From Gammaproteobacteria bacterium (GTDB lineage: Bacteria; Pseudomonadota; Gammaproteobacteria; Pseudomonadales; Azotimanducaceae), in the NCBI GenBank assembly GCA_030432795.1, contig JAUILW010000163.1, forward strand, positions 1 to 7,103: 7,103 nucleotides of DNA. Direction: 5' to 3'. Each line of letters starts with the position of its first letter. Positions within the stretch are counted from its first letter, which is position 1. The position numbers and the translations under genes were made by a program. Positions 1 through 5,672 of this stretch are shown here, piece after piece. Below the pieces are notes generated by a model that ran no database searches, was not told the origin of the DNA, and saw nothing but the letters and a program-made list of their open reading frames with translations.

Positions 1-355
1 TGAAGATACCGGTGCACAGTCGTGTTGGCCCGTACATCCCGGAACGGCTCATGGCGGCGATGCCATGAACGAATTCCGTCTCGCCAACGCAGCGCAACTC
101 CTCCGGGCCATCGGCACGGTAAAACGCGCCGCACTGCGCGAACACGGTCTGCACGACGTTGTGCCCGCTGCTGGCGATGTCGCGGCTGATCTCCTCGCAC
201 AGATACACCTCCTGCCGGAAGCTCATGCCATTGCGACCACGCAGATCCCACAGATGATGGTGCGGATCGATGATCGGGAGATCCGGCTCGAGCACCTCCT
301 CCGGCGCCTCCTGCGCGATCCAGTTCTCGATATCTGCGTTTTCGGGAATGCTCAT
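1..355 (-). CDS. Amidohydrolase-2 family metal-dependent hydrolase, N-terminal part (runs off left edge)
   Basis: The first 118 codons of a leftward gene are visible; the reading frame stays open to the window edge, so the C-terminal majority of the expected TIM barrel is missing. Residues 28-37 read IIDPHHHLWD, the first strand of the amidohydrolase-2 barrel with the metal-binding HxH pair (H32 and H34). Further on, VGETEFVHGIAAMS (about residues 90-103) followed by a GPTR segment is typical of a subgroup of this family. Family members hydrolyse lactones, amides or related bonds, or decarboxylate, usually on small aromatic or sugar-derived acids in the cytoplasm; the substrate cannot be read from this fragment. 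ATG at 355 is chosen because AGGAG lies 10 nt upstream (366-370) and the protein begins naturally before the barrel. It follows the glutathione S-transferase gene after 31 bp on the same strand, so co-transcription is likely. The family call is firm; the function is not. Confidence 0.88.
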   Translation of the reverse strand, partial: MSIPENADIENWIAQEAPEEVLEPDLPIIDPHHHLWDLRGRNGMSFRQEVYLCEEISRDIASSGHNVVQTVFAQCGAFYRADGPEELRCVGETEFVHGIAAMSRSGMYGPTRLCTGIF

Positions 356-365
356 TGATGCCGGT

Positions 366-370
366 CTCCT
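366..370 (-). promoter_or_regulatory. Ribosome binding site of the amidohydrolase gene
   Basis: The minus strand reads AGGAG here, with 10 nt to the ATG at 355. It lies inside the 31-bp gap after the glutathione S-transferase stop codon, which supports this start and suggests translation from a shared transcript. Confidence 0.65.
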
Positions 371-386
371 CTTACCATTCCGTGAT

Positions 387-1100
387 CTAACGTTCCTGAA
401 ACTGCGCGTCGCCGAACAGCACGTTGCGGTGCTGCTCGCCGAATCCTTCCATGCCACCGGCGATGGTTTCCTTGCGAACCTCATCTTTCATGAGGGCCAG
501 GCCCTTGCGTACAGCCGGCCTTTCAAGCAGACGTTGCGTCCACGCCTTCAGGTGCGGACGCGGCGCCTTGCTGCGCGCCAAGGAGGTGACGCCGTACGGC
601 AACAACGCCATATCAGCGATGGAGTACTCATCCACCATGTATTTGCGGCCTTCGAGATGGCGATCCAACACGCCCATCTGCCGGTTCATCTCGCTGGCAT
701 AGCGATCTATGGCATAGGCGTACCGGTGCTCTTGGGCTGCATAGAACGCAAAGTGCGCATACTGGCCGGCCATCGGCCCCTGGGCAGACGCCTGAAAGAA
801 CAGCCACTTCATAACATGCGCACGCTGTGCTGCGGACGCCGGTATGAAGCGCTGATACTTTTCAGCCAGGTAGACGAGAATGGCGCACGATTCCCACAGC
901 GTAATTGGCTCGCCACCAGGCCCATCCGGGTCAATGATCGCCGGCTGCTTGTTGTTCGGGTTGATCGCCAGAAACTCCGGCGTGAGCTGGTCGCCGCGCA
1001 GAATATCGATGTGATGCGCGCGATACGGCAACGCCAGTTCTTCCAGCAGAATCGCTACCTTCCACCCGTTCGGCGTAGGTCCGGCATAGAGTTCAATCAT
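387..1100 (-). CDS. yfcG: Nu-class glutathione S-transferase, YfcG/Ure2p-like disulfide-bond oxidoreductase
   Basis: A complete 237-residue protein. The N-terminal thioredoxin-like domain (about 1-82) has PTPNG at 8-12, matching the T9/N11 active-site pair of E. coli YfcG, then NPNNKQPAI (47-55) with the cis-proline P53, and E70-S71 in the glutathione gamma-glutamyl binding motif. The all-helical C-terminal domain has WLFFQASAQGPMAGQ (99-113), a YfcG hallmark, and the N-capping box SIAD (160-163). A tail of about 25 residues ends in LFGDAQFQER. Nu-class enzymes bind two glutathiones and reduce disulfides such as 2-hydroxyethyl disulfide, with little classical transferase activity; I infer the same chemistry here. 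An ATG at 1115 is in frame and would add five residues, but the AGGAGG at 1105-1110 would then lie inside the coding region, and YfcG also begins MI-LY, so 1100 is preferred. The gene lies 96 bp after coq7 and just before the amidohydrolase. The gene symbol rests on similarity and does not prove orthology. Confidence 0.9.
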   Translation of the reverse strand: MIELYAGPTPNGWKVAILLEELALPYRAHHIDILRGDQLTPEFLAINPNNKQPAIIDPDGPGGEPITLWESCAILVYLAEKYQRFIPASAAQRAHVMKWLFFQASAQGPMAGQYAHFAFYAAQEHRYAYAIDRYASEMNRQMGVLDRHLEGRKYMVDEYSIADMALLPYGVTSLARSKAPRPHLKAWTQRLLERPAVRKGLALMKDEVRKETIAGGMEGFGEQHRNVLFGDAQFQER

Positions 1101-1104
1101 CAGA

Positions 1105-1110
1105 CCTCCT
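1105..1110 (-). promoter_or_regulatory. Ribosome binding site that decides the GST start
   Basis: The minus strand reads AGGAGG, a full anti-16S match, only 4 nt before the ATG at 1100. The spacing is short but the match is perfect. The competing ATG at 1115 has only a GAGG about 10 nt upstream, so either start could be used. Confidence 0.6.
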
Positions 1111-1196
1111 GGCATTGCTGGAGATCCTCAAGACTATCTGGGCGGCAAGTTGACCGCCACCGCCGGTGCCCATCTGACGGCCTGGGGGACGAGCGC

Positions 1197-1823
1197 TCAG
1201 ACCCGGTAGGTGGTCTCCGTCATCAGGCGCGACACCAGACGCATACCCTCCTTCACCGGCAGCGGGAACTCCGCGCCGCCCGCAGCCAGCGCATTAGCGC
1301 CGTGTTCAGCCTCCTCCTCGCGCATGGTGGCAACGATGGCGCGGCTGCGGTTGTCCGTTGGCGGCAAAGTTTCCAGATGGTCGTCCAGATGTGCCGACAC
1401 CTGATGCTCGGTGGCTTCCACGAATCCAAGGCTCACGCGGTCGCCGATGAGCCCCGTGACGGCGCCGAGCGCATAACTCGCTGCGTAAAACATCGGATTG
1501 AGAACACTGGGACGCGAGTCGAGCTCCCCCAGGCGCTGTTGGCACCAGGCGAGGTGGTCGGCCTCCTCTTCGGCAGCGTCCAGCAGCATACGCCGAGTCT
1601 CGGCGCTGCGCGCCGTGAGTGCCTGGCCTTCGTAGAGCGCCTGGGCACAGATCTCGCCCGTGTGGTTCACACGCATCAGGCCGGCCGCGTGGCGCCGCTC
1701 CTCATCTGAAAGCGGCGCTTCGTCAACCTCTGCGGCCGGTGTAGGTCGCTGCGCAGCCCGCTGCCCGGTGAGGGTTCTCAGGGCCCGGTCGAACTGCAGT
1801 ATCAGGACGTCTGTCATGCTCAT
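1197..1823 (-). CDS. coq7: Coq7-type di-iron hydroxylase, 2-polyprenyl-3-methyl-6-methoxy-1,4-benzoquinone monooxygenase
   Basis: A complete 208-residue protein; the Pseudomonas homologues are slightly longer. It carries out the last ring hydroxylation of ubiquinone synthesis, giving the 5-hydroxy (demethyl) intermediate that UbiG then methylates, and acts at the inner membrane surface. The ferritin-like four-helix di-iron motif is complete: E57 in RVNHTGEICAQALY, E87 and H90 in EEEADHLAWC, probably E139 in FVEATEHQ, then E171 and H174 in REEEAEHG. The SRPSVLNPMFY block (103-113) and the C-terminal LAAGG...FPLPVK...TYRV are typical of bacterial Coq7. E. coli uses the unrelated flavoprotein UbiF for this step, so the gene marks a Coq7-type lineage. 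The start at 1823 has only a weak AGAG upstream; M3 at 1817 is an alternative. The gene is divergent from the AAA+ ATPase and is followed by the GST gene on the same strand. Its 5-bp hairpin downstream lacks a T-run, so no terminator is called. Confidence 0.96.
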   Translation of the reverse strand: MSMTDVLILQFDRALRTLTGQRAAQRPTPAAEVDEAPLSDEERRHAAGLMRVNHTGEICAQALYEGQALTARSAETRRMLLDAAEEEADHLAWCQQRLGELDSRPSVLNPMFYAASYALGAVTGLIGDRVSLGFVEATEHQVSAHLDDHLETLPPTDNRSRAIVATMREEEAEHGANALAAGGAEFPLPVKEGMRLVSRLMTETTYRV

Positions 1824-1855
1824 AGCGCGCTCTGTAACAAGGATTGGCCAGGGCA

Positions 1856-1869
1856 GGATGATACCATCC
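1856..1869. repeat. Short dyad GGATG-4-CATCC overlapping the coq7 -10 candidate
   Basis: Perfect 5-bp inverted repeat with a 4-bp centre (ATAC) in the divergent spacer between coq7 and the ATPase. It coincides with the candidate extended -10, which is where a repressor could act, but a 5-bp arm is also readily found by chance. Confidence 0.3.
1858..1866 (-). promoter_or_regulatory. Candidate extended -10 element for coq7
   Basis: The minus strand reads TGGTATCAT: a TGn extension followed by TATCAT, five of six matches to TATAAT. The hexamer 17-19 nt upstream resembles TTGACA poorly, which an extended -10 can partly offset. Transcription would begin near 1851 and give a leader of under 30 nt before coq7. 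It is a single motif match, so moderate to low confidence. Confidence 0.35.
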
Positions 1870-1886
1870 GGCCCGACTCACGCCGG
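1868..1886. repeat. Inverted repeat CCGGC-9-GCCGG in the divergent spacer
   Basis: Perfect 5-bp arms (1868-1872 and 1882-1886) around a 9-nt loop. In the plus-strand transcript it would form a GC-only hairpin just before the ribosome binding site of the ATPase gene. In GC-rich DNA such a stem may be accidental. Confidence 0.3.
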
Positions 1887-1889
1887 AAC

Positions 1890-1894
1890 AGGAG
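1890..1894 (+). promoter_or_regulatory. Ribosome binding site of the GTG-started AAA+ ATPase
   Basis: AGGAG with 7 nt to the GTG at 1902, an ideal distance, which fixes this non-ATG start. It overlaps the perfect 10-bp palindrome GGAGCGCTCC (1891-1900), so half of the Shine-Dalgarno sequence could be paired in a cruciform or in an mRNA duplex. Confidence 0.7.
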
Positions 1895-1900
1895 CGCTCC
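1891..1900. repeat. Perfect palindrome GGAGCGCTCC over the ATPase ribosome binding site
   Basis: A 10-bp perfect palindrome ending 1 bp before the GTG start codon. It has no loop, so it would act as a DNA dyad (operator half-sites) or an intermolecular RNA pairing site more readily than as a hairpin. It may simply reflect the Shine-Dalgarno sequence followed by its complement. Confidence 0.3.
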
Positions 1901-1901
1901 A

Positions 1902-3377
1902 GTGGCAGACACCAAGGATCTCAGCGTCATTCTCGACGCCAAGATTCCCATCGTCGTGGTGGAGTCACCTGACGAGCGCCGCGTGCTGGCCTTGCTGCTT
2001 CGCTTCGCCACGCAGCGACGTCTTGCCTACTTCGAATGGAGCGCCACCAAAGGCCTGGTGCTCGGCGGCATTGAACAGCCTGCATCAACCGGCGAAACAC
2101 GCTGCCAGGAGCCATTGGAGGTGCTGCAGCACATCGCGAGCAAGCGAGGGCCGGCGCTTTACGTGCTTTGCGACTTCCATCACTACCTCGACAACGAACC
2201 GCTGCACATCCGCCACCTGAAGGACATCGCCCTCGGTCATGAAAAGCTGGGCAATACGGTGGTACTGCTCAGCCACAGCTGCAAAGTGCCGCCGGAAATC
2301 GGCCGCCTGACCGCCTCTTTCAGCCTGCGACTTCCGAGCGACGATGAGCTGATGGGATTGGTGCGGCGCCAGGCACAGGCCTGGGCAGAGCAGAACAACG
2401 GTCAGAAGGTGAAGACCGACGGCGAAACGCTCAAGAAGCTGATCAGCAACCTGCGTGGCGTGTCCCATGCCGATGCTCAGCTGCTCATCCGCCATGCCGT
2501 GCAAACCGACGGCGCCATCACCGAGTCCGACATCCCGGAGATCAACCGTCTGAAGTTCGAGCTGCTGGACTCCGAAGGGGTGCTGCATTTCGAGTACGAC
2601 ACCGAGCGTTTTACCAACGTCGCCGGCCTTGCCAACCTCAAACGCTGGCTCACGGTACGGCAGAACGCCTTCCTCAAAGCGGAGAATGACCGCCCACGCG
2701 GAGTCATGCTGCTCGGCGTGCAGGGCGGCGGTAAGAGCCTCGCGGCCAAAGCCGTGGCTGGGTTCTGGGGTCTGCCACTCCTGCGCCTGGACTTTGGTGC
2801 GCTCTACAACAAGTTCTTCGGCGAGACCGAACGCAACTTGCGCAACTCACTGAAGCAGGCGGAAATGATGGCGCCCTGTGTGCTGTGGATGGACGAGATC
2901 GAAAAGGGTATCGCCACTGGCGTTTCCGACAACGCCACGTCGAAGCGCGTGCTTGGCACTCTGCTCACCTGGATGGCGGAAAACAAAGCGCCGGTTTTCA
3001 TCGTCGCCACCTCCAACGATATCTCCGAGTTGCCGCCAGAGCTGATCCGCAAAGGTCGACTGGACGAGGTGTTTTTCGTGGACCTGCCCGACGCGGAGAT
3101 GCGTGAAGAGATCTTCCGCATACACCTCGGCAAGCGCGGCATCGACACCACGGCCTTCGAATTGCCGATGCTGGCGCAGATGTCCGAAGGGTTCACCGGC
3201 GCCGAGATCGAGGAGTGCATCATCTCCGCCCGATACCTTGCTGCGTCGCGGGAAGCGCAGGTGCAGCAGGCGGACGTGCAGGCGGCCATCGATCGCACCT
3301 ACCCCATGTCGGTGCTGCACGCGGAGTCCATCGCTTCACTGCGCACCTGGGCCAGCGGACGCACAGTGCCTGCCTGA
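1902..3377 (+). CDS. AAA+ family ATPase of the Ycf46 type
   Basis: A complete 491-residue protein beginning with GTG. The C-terminal half is a full AAA+ module: Walker A GVQGGGKS (272-279, K278), Walker B VLWMDE (327-332, D331/E332), sensor 1 N372 in ATSND, the ELIRKGR segment with R383 and R386 as candidate arginine fingers followed by LDEVFFVDLP, and the lid motif GFTGAEIEE (430-438). The N-terminal half (about 1-230) has no intact P-loop but contains YVLCDFHHYLD and KVPPEIGRL, both characteristic of the N-terminal domain of the chloroplast/cyanobacterial Ycf46 family, which also has about this length. Such proteins are expected to be cytosolic oligomeric ATPases that remodel partner proteins; the bacterial role is not settled, and a link to inorganic carbon use has been proposed only in cyanobacteria. 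No signal peptide or membrane segment is seen. It is divergent from coq7 and overlaps the convergent regulator gene by 42 bp. ATPase call firm, family call strong, function unknown. Confidence 0.92.
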   Translation: MADTKDLSVILDAKIPIVVVESPDERRVLALLLRFATQRRLAYFEWSATKGLVLGGIEQPASTGETRCQEPLEVLQHIASKRGPALYVLCDFHHYLDNEPLHIRHLKDIALGHEKLGNTVVLLSHSCKVPPEIGRLTASFSLRLPSDDELMGLVRRQAQAWAEQNNGQKVKTDGETLKKLISNLRGVSHADAQLLIRHAVQTDGAITESDIPEINRLKFELLDSEGVLHFEYDTERFTNVAGLANLKRWLTVRQNAFLKAENDRPRGVMLLGVQGGGKSLAAKAVAGFWGLPLLRLDFGALYNKFFGETERNLRNSLKQAEMMAPCVLWMDEIEKGIATGVSDNATSKRVLGTLLTWMAENKAPVFIVATSNDISELPPELIRKGRLDEVFFVDLPDAEMREEIFRIHLGKRGIDTTAFELPMLAQMSEGFTGAEIEECIISARYLAASREAQVQQADVQAAIDRTYPMSVLHAESIASLRTWASGRTVPA

Positions 3378-4286
3378 TTCATCGCACAGCTCAGGAATTA
3401 CCGCATCGACGCCGGCCTGCACGAGCAGAAAACAAGCAAGCAGACGCTCCGCCGGCAGCCCGCCCTGAACGGCATAGGTACACCCGCGATCCAGCAGCGG
3501 TGCCGCATAGCGAAGCTCCTTCAGCGGCAGATGCAGGCCTGGACCAGCGCGACGGCTGCCAACGTGTAATGGAATCATGTCCTGGGCTCGGCTCGGCGCG
3601 CGCACAGCCGCGGCGAGCAGAACGGAAACGAGGATCTGCCGCGGCATGCACAGCACCACCCCGGGCTCGCACATCTGCACGGTGGCGTTACGGGGCGCGC
3701 CAAGGATCGGCGCATCTTCGCCAAAGAGCCCTCCGGGACCATGCATCACAAGCTGTCGAGCACCGTCGAGCACCGCCGCAGAACCCGCCGCGAGCACAAA
3801 ACTCTGCTCGCCTGGCTGACCCTTGCTGACCACCTGCGTGTGCGCCGCCACCGGGTACGGACGCAGGCTCTTCAACACCCGGTACCAGTCCGCAGGGCTG
3901 AGTCGGCGCATCACCGGCAGGCTGAGAAAAGCCTCTTCCCAGCCCGGCGGCAGCTCCGTGGGCAAGCCCTGGCGATCGCCCACGAGAAACTCCACGGCCT
4001 GCCAGTCCACATGCACCAGTAGCACTGGCGACAGCGAGCGCACCTCGTTGCAGCCGGGATAGAGCCGCCGCCGCGCACGCAGGCTGCCGTGGGTGATGAC
4101 CTCGCCGCCCGCCAGTTGCACACGGCCTTCCAGCAGATAGTAGCGGCCGTGCGGCTGACGCCCAGTGCGCACCAGCCAGCGATTCGCCGCCAGGCGGATG
4201 GCGCGGCTGCTACGCGCAACCGTCCGTAACGCCTCGGTGTCGAGATCCGTAAAGTCATCGAACTGTGTGAGCAGGGCGGCACGCAT
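3336..4286 (-). CDS. Tandem cyclic-nucleotide-binding domain protein with degenerate C-terminal rhodanese domain
   Basis: A complete 316-residue protein, probably cytosolic. Residues about 5-102 form a first CNB-like barrel (HGRYYLLEGRVQL at 46-58), but no phosphate-binding cassette is visible. Residues about 120-225 form a second CNB domain with a recognisable cassette: FGED (188-191) and APRNATV (197-203, with R199). Residues about 236-300 resemble a rhodanese fold (LPLKELR at 253-259, LLDRGCTYAV at 264-273, CFLLVQAG at 285-292). Aligned by eye and without gaps to the usual YVVYC-x5-S active loop, the catalytic cysteine position is G275, so sulfur transfer is unlikely. Gammaproteobacteria have a family with this CNB-CNB-rhodanese order; there is no helix-turn-helix, so it is not a CRP-type DNA binder. 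The start at 4286 is fixed by an in-frame TGA at 4296-4298, though no good ribosome site is seen. It follows purD by 67 bp on the same strand, and its 3' end overlaps the ATPase gene. Ligand and partner are unknown. Confidence 0.8.
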   Translation of the reverse strand: MRAALLTQFDDFTDLDTEALRTVARSSRAIRLAANRWLVRTGRQPHGRYYLLEGRVQLAGGEVITHGSLRARRRLYPGCNEVRSLSPVLLVHVDWQAVEFLVGDRQGLPTELPPGWEEAFLSLPVMRRLSPADWYRVLKSLRPYPVAAHTQVVSKGQPGEQSFVLAAGSAAVLDGARQLVMHGPGGLFGEDAPILGAPRNATVQMCEPGVVLCMPRQILVSVLLAAAVRAPSRAQDMIPLHVGSRRAGPGLHLPLKELRYAAPLLDRGCTYAVQGGLPAERLLACFLLVQAGVDAVIPELCDESGRHCASAGPGAQ

Positions 4287-4305
4287 AGCCCATGTTCAGG
4301 CTATG
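4284..4305. repeat. Perfect 7-bp inverted repeat including the start codon of the CNB gene
   Basis: CATAGCC (4284-4290) and GGCTATG (4299-4305) are exact inverted copies around an 8-nt spacer. On the minus-strand mRNA the 3' arm ends in the AUG start codon, so a stem here would bury the initiation site, which also lacks a clear Shine-Dalgarno sequence. It could be a translational control hairpin, an operator, or coincidence. Confidence 0.5.
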
Positions 4306-4312
4306 GAACCCA

Positions 4313-4325
4313 CGCCGCATCGGCG
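4313..4325. repeat. Short GC hairpin CGCCG-CAT-CGGCG in the purD/CNB gap
   Basis: Perfect 5-bp stem with a 3-nt loop between the purD stop and the CNB gene start. No T-run follows on either strand, so it is not a standard intrinsic terminator; it could slow RNA decay from the 3' side or be accidental in GC-rich DNA. Confidence 0.35.
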
Positions 4326-4333
4326 GCGTTCGC

Positions 4334-4350
4334 GTCGCTTTGTAGGCGAC
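4334..4350. repeat. Inverted repeat GTCGC-7-GCGAC just after the purD stop
   Basis: Perfect 5-bp arms around a 7-nt loop (TTTGTAG on the plus strand), ending 3 bp before the purD stop codon. A competing outer pairing of CGCGT (4331-4335) with ACGCG (4356-4360) is also possible, so two RNA folds exclude each other. No U-tract follows, so any termination at the end of purHD would need Rho. Confidence 0.4.
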
Positions 4351-4353
4351 TCG

Positions 4354-5637
4354 CTACGCGCCTCGTGCGACGGCGCGGTAGCCGATGTCGGTGCGGTACT
4401 GCATGTTACGCCAGGAGACACCGGCGACGGCTGCGTAAGCGCGCTTCTGCGCGTCTGCCACATCGTCACCCATGGCCACAACGCACAGTACGCGGCCGCC
4501 GTTGGTACACACCTCACCGTCCACCAGCGTCGTGCCCGCGTGGAATACCTTCACGTCATCACCGTCCGCATCGTCGAGGCCGAAGATGACATCGCCTTTG
4601 TCGTAGCTTTCCGGGTAACCACCAGCAGCCAGCACCACGCCCAGCGCCGGACGGGGATCAAACTGCAGCGTAACCGTATCCAGAGCGCCGTCTATGGCCG
4701 CCTCGCACAACGCCGGCAGATCGGACTGCAAACGCATCATCACTGGCTGCGCTTCGGGATCCCCAAAGCGACAGTTGAACTCCACCACGCTCGGGCTGCC
4801 ATCCGACGCGATCATCAGGCCCGCATAGAGAAAGCCCACGTACGGATGCCCGTCTTGTGCCATACCGCGCAGGGTTGGCTCGATCACCTCGGCCATGACA
4901 CGATCGTGCACCGCCTGTGTAACCACCGGCGCTGGGGAGTAGGCACCCATGCCCCCGGTATTCGGCCCTTTGTCACCATCGTCGCGTGCCTTGTGATCCT
5001 GCGAGCTCGCAAACGGCAGCGCATGCACCCCATCGCAGATGCAGATGAAGCTCGCCTCCTCGCCAACGAGGAAGTCTTCGACCACCACCTTGGCGCCCGC
5101 GTCACCGAAGGCGTTGGCCTCGAGCATGTCTTCGATTGCGACACAGGCTTCTTCGACGGTGGCTGCCACCACCACGCCTTTTCCCGCGGCCAGACCGTCT
5201 GCTTTTACGACGATGGGAGCGCCTCGTTCGCGCACGTATGCGCATGCGGCGGAACTGTCCGTGAACACCTCATAGGCTGCGGTGGGAATCTTGTGGCGAG
5301 CCAGGAATGCCTTGGTGAAGGACTTCGATCCTTCCAGCTGCGCAGCACCCGCGCCCGGTCCAAAGCAGCGCAATCCTTCCGCCTGGAACCGATCCACCAC
5401 ACCAGCGACTAGGGGCGCTTCCGGGCCGACGATGGTCAACGCCACCTGCTCGTCCCTGGCAACTGCCACAAGGCCGTCGAAATCGTCGACCTGCACAGGC
5501 ACGTTGCGCAGGCCCGGTTCGCGCGCGGTACCAGCGTTGCCCGGTGCGACCAGCACTTCTTCCACTCCTGCGCCGCGCTTCGCGTGCCATGCCAATGCAT
5601 GCTCGCGGCCGCCCGAGCCGATGACGAGTACTTTCAT
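4354..5637 (-). CDS. purD: Phosphoribosylamine-glycine ligase (GAR synthetase)
   Basis: A complete 427-residue enzyme, the normal length for PurD. It joins 5-phosphoribosylamine and glycine using ATP to give glycinamide ribonucleotide, the second step of de novo purine synthesis in the cytoplasm. The N domain begins MKVLVIGSGGREHA and has PGNAGT (32-37) and GPEAPL (71-76). The ATP-grasp core shows SKSFTK (104-109), KADGLAAGKGV (145-155), QDHK (213-216), the long loop GPNTGGMGAYSP (224-235), and the metal-binding EFNCRFGDPE (286-295). The C domain carries VVLAAGGYP (334-342) and NGGRVL (379-384). All of these are intact. ATG at 5637 is preceded by a purine-rich AGAGGGGG stretch at usable distance. 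It starts 35 bp after the purH stop on the same strand, the classical purHD arrangement, so both are surely one transcript. Regulation cannot be seen because the purH promoter is outside the window. Confidence 0.98.
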   Translation of the reverse strand: MKVLVIGSGGREHALAWHAKRGAGVEEVLVAPGNAGTAREPGLRNVPVQVDDFDGLVAVARDEQVALTIVGPEAPLVAGVVDRFQAEGLRCFGPGAGAAQLEGSKSFTKAFLARHKIPTAAYEVFTDSSAACAYVRERGAPIVVKADGLAAGKGVVVAATVEEACVAIEDMLEANAFGDAGAKVVVEDFLVGEEASFICICDGVHALPFASSQDHKARDDGDKGPNTGGMGAYSPAPVVTQAVHDRVMAEVIEPTLRGMAQDGHPYVGFLYAGLMIASDGSPSVVEFNCRFGDPEAQPVMMRLQSDLPALCEAAIDGALDTVTLQFDPRPALGVVLAAGGYPESYDKGDVIFGLDDADGDDVKVFHAGTTLVDGEVCTNGGRVLCVVAMGDDVADAQKRAYAAVAGVSWRNMQYRTDIGYRAVARGA

Positions 5638-5672
5638 ATGCTGCCCCCTCTTCGGTAGTTAATGGCCAGCTG

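Noticed and set aside
65..358. A 97-codon plus-strand frame at the left end
   Set aside because: It is antisense to the amidohydrolase start, whose HxH motif and ribosome site are clear.
1101..1115. Longer GST form starting at ATG 1115
   Set aside because: It would place the AGGAGG ribosome site inside the gene and add five residues not typical of YfcG-like proteins; kept only as an alternative.
1141..1158. GGCGG-8-CCGCC hairpin in the 96-bp gap after coq7, as a possible terminator
   Set aside because: The stem is only 5 bp and no T-run follows on the minus strand, so it does not meet the pattern of an intrinsic terminator.
270..1709. A 479-codon plus-strand reading frame across the GST and coq7 genes
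   Set aside because: It lies antisense to two well-recognised proteins, has no family motifs, is rich in Arg/His/Ala as expected for a GC-rich antisense frame, and lacks a convincing ribosome site.
2085..2588. A 167-codon minus-strand frame inside the ATPase gene
   Set aside because: It is an antisense shadow of the Ycf46-like coding sequence with no motif of its own; the same holds for the minus-strand frames at 2804-3320.
4165..5412. A 415-codon plus-strand reading frame antisense to purD and the start of the CNB gene
   Set aside because: purD is intact and fully conserved on the other strand; this frame reads as histidine- and arginine-rich antisense translation with no recognisable domain.
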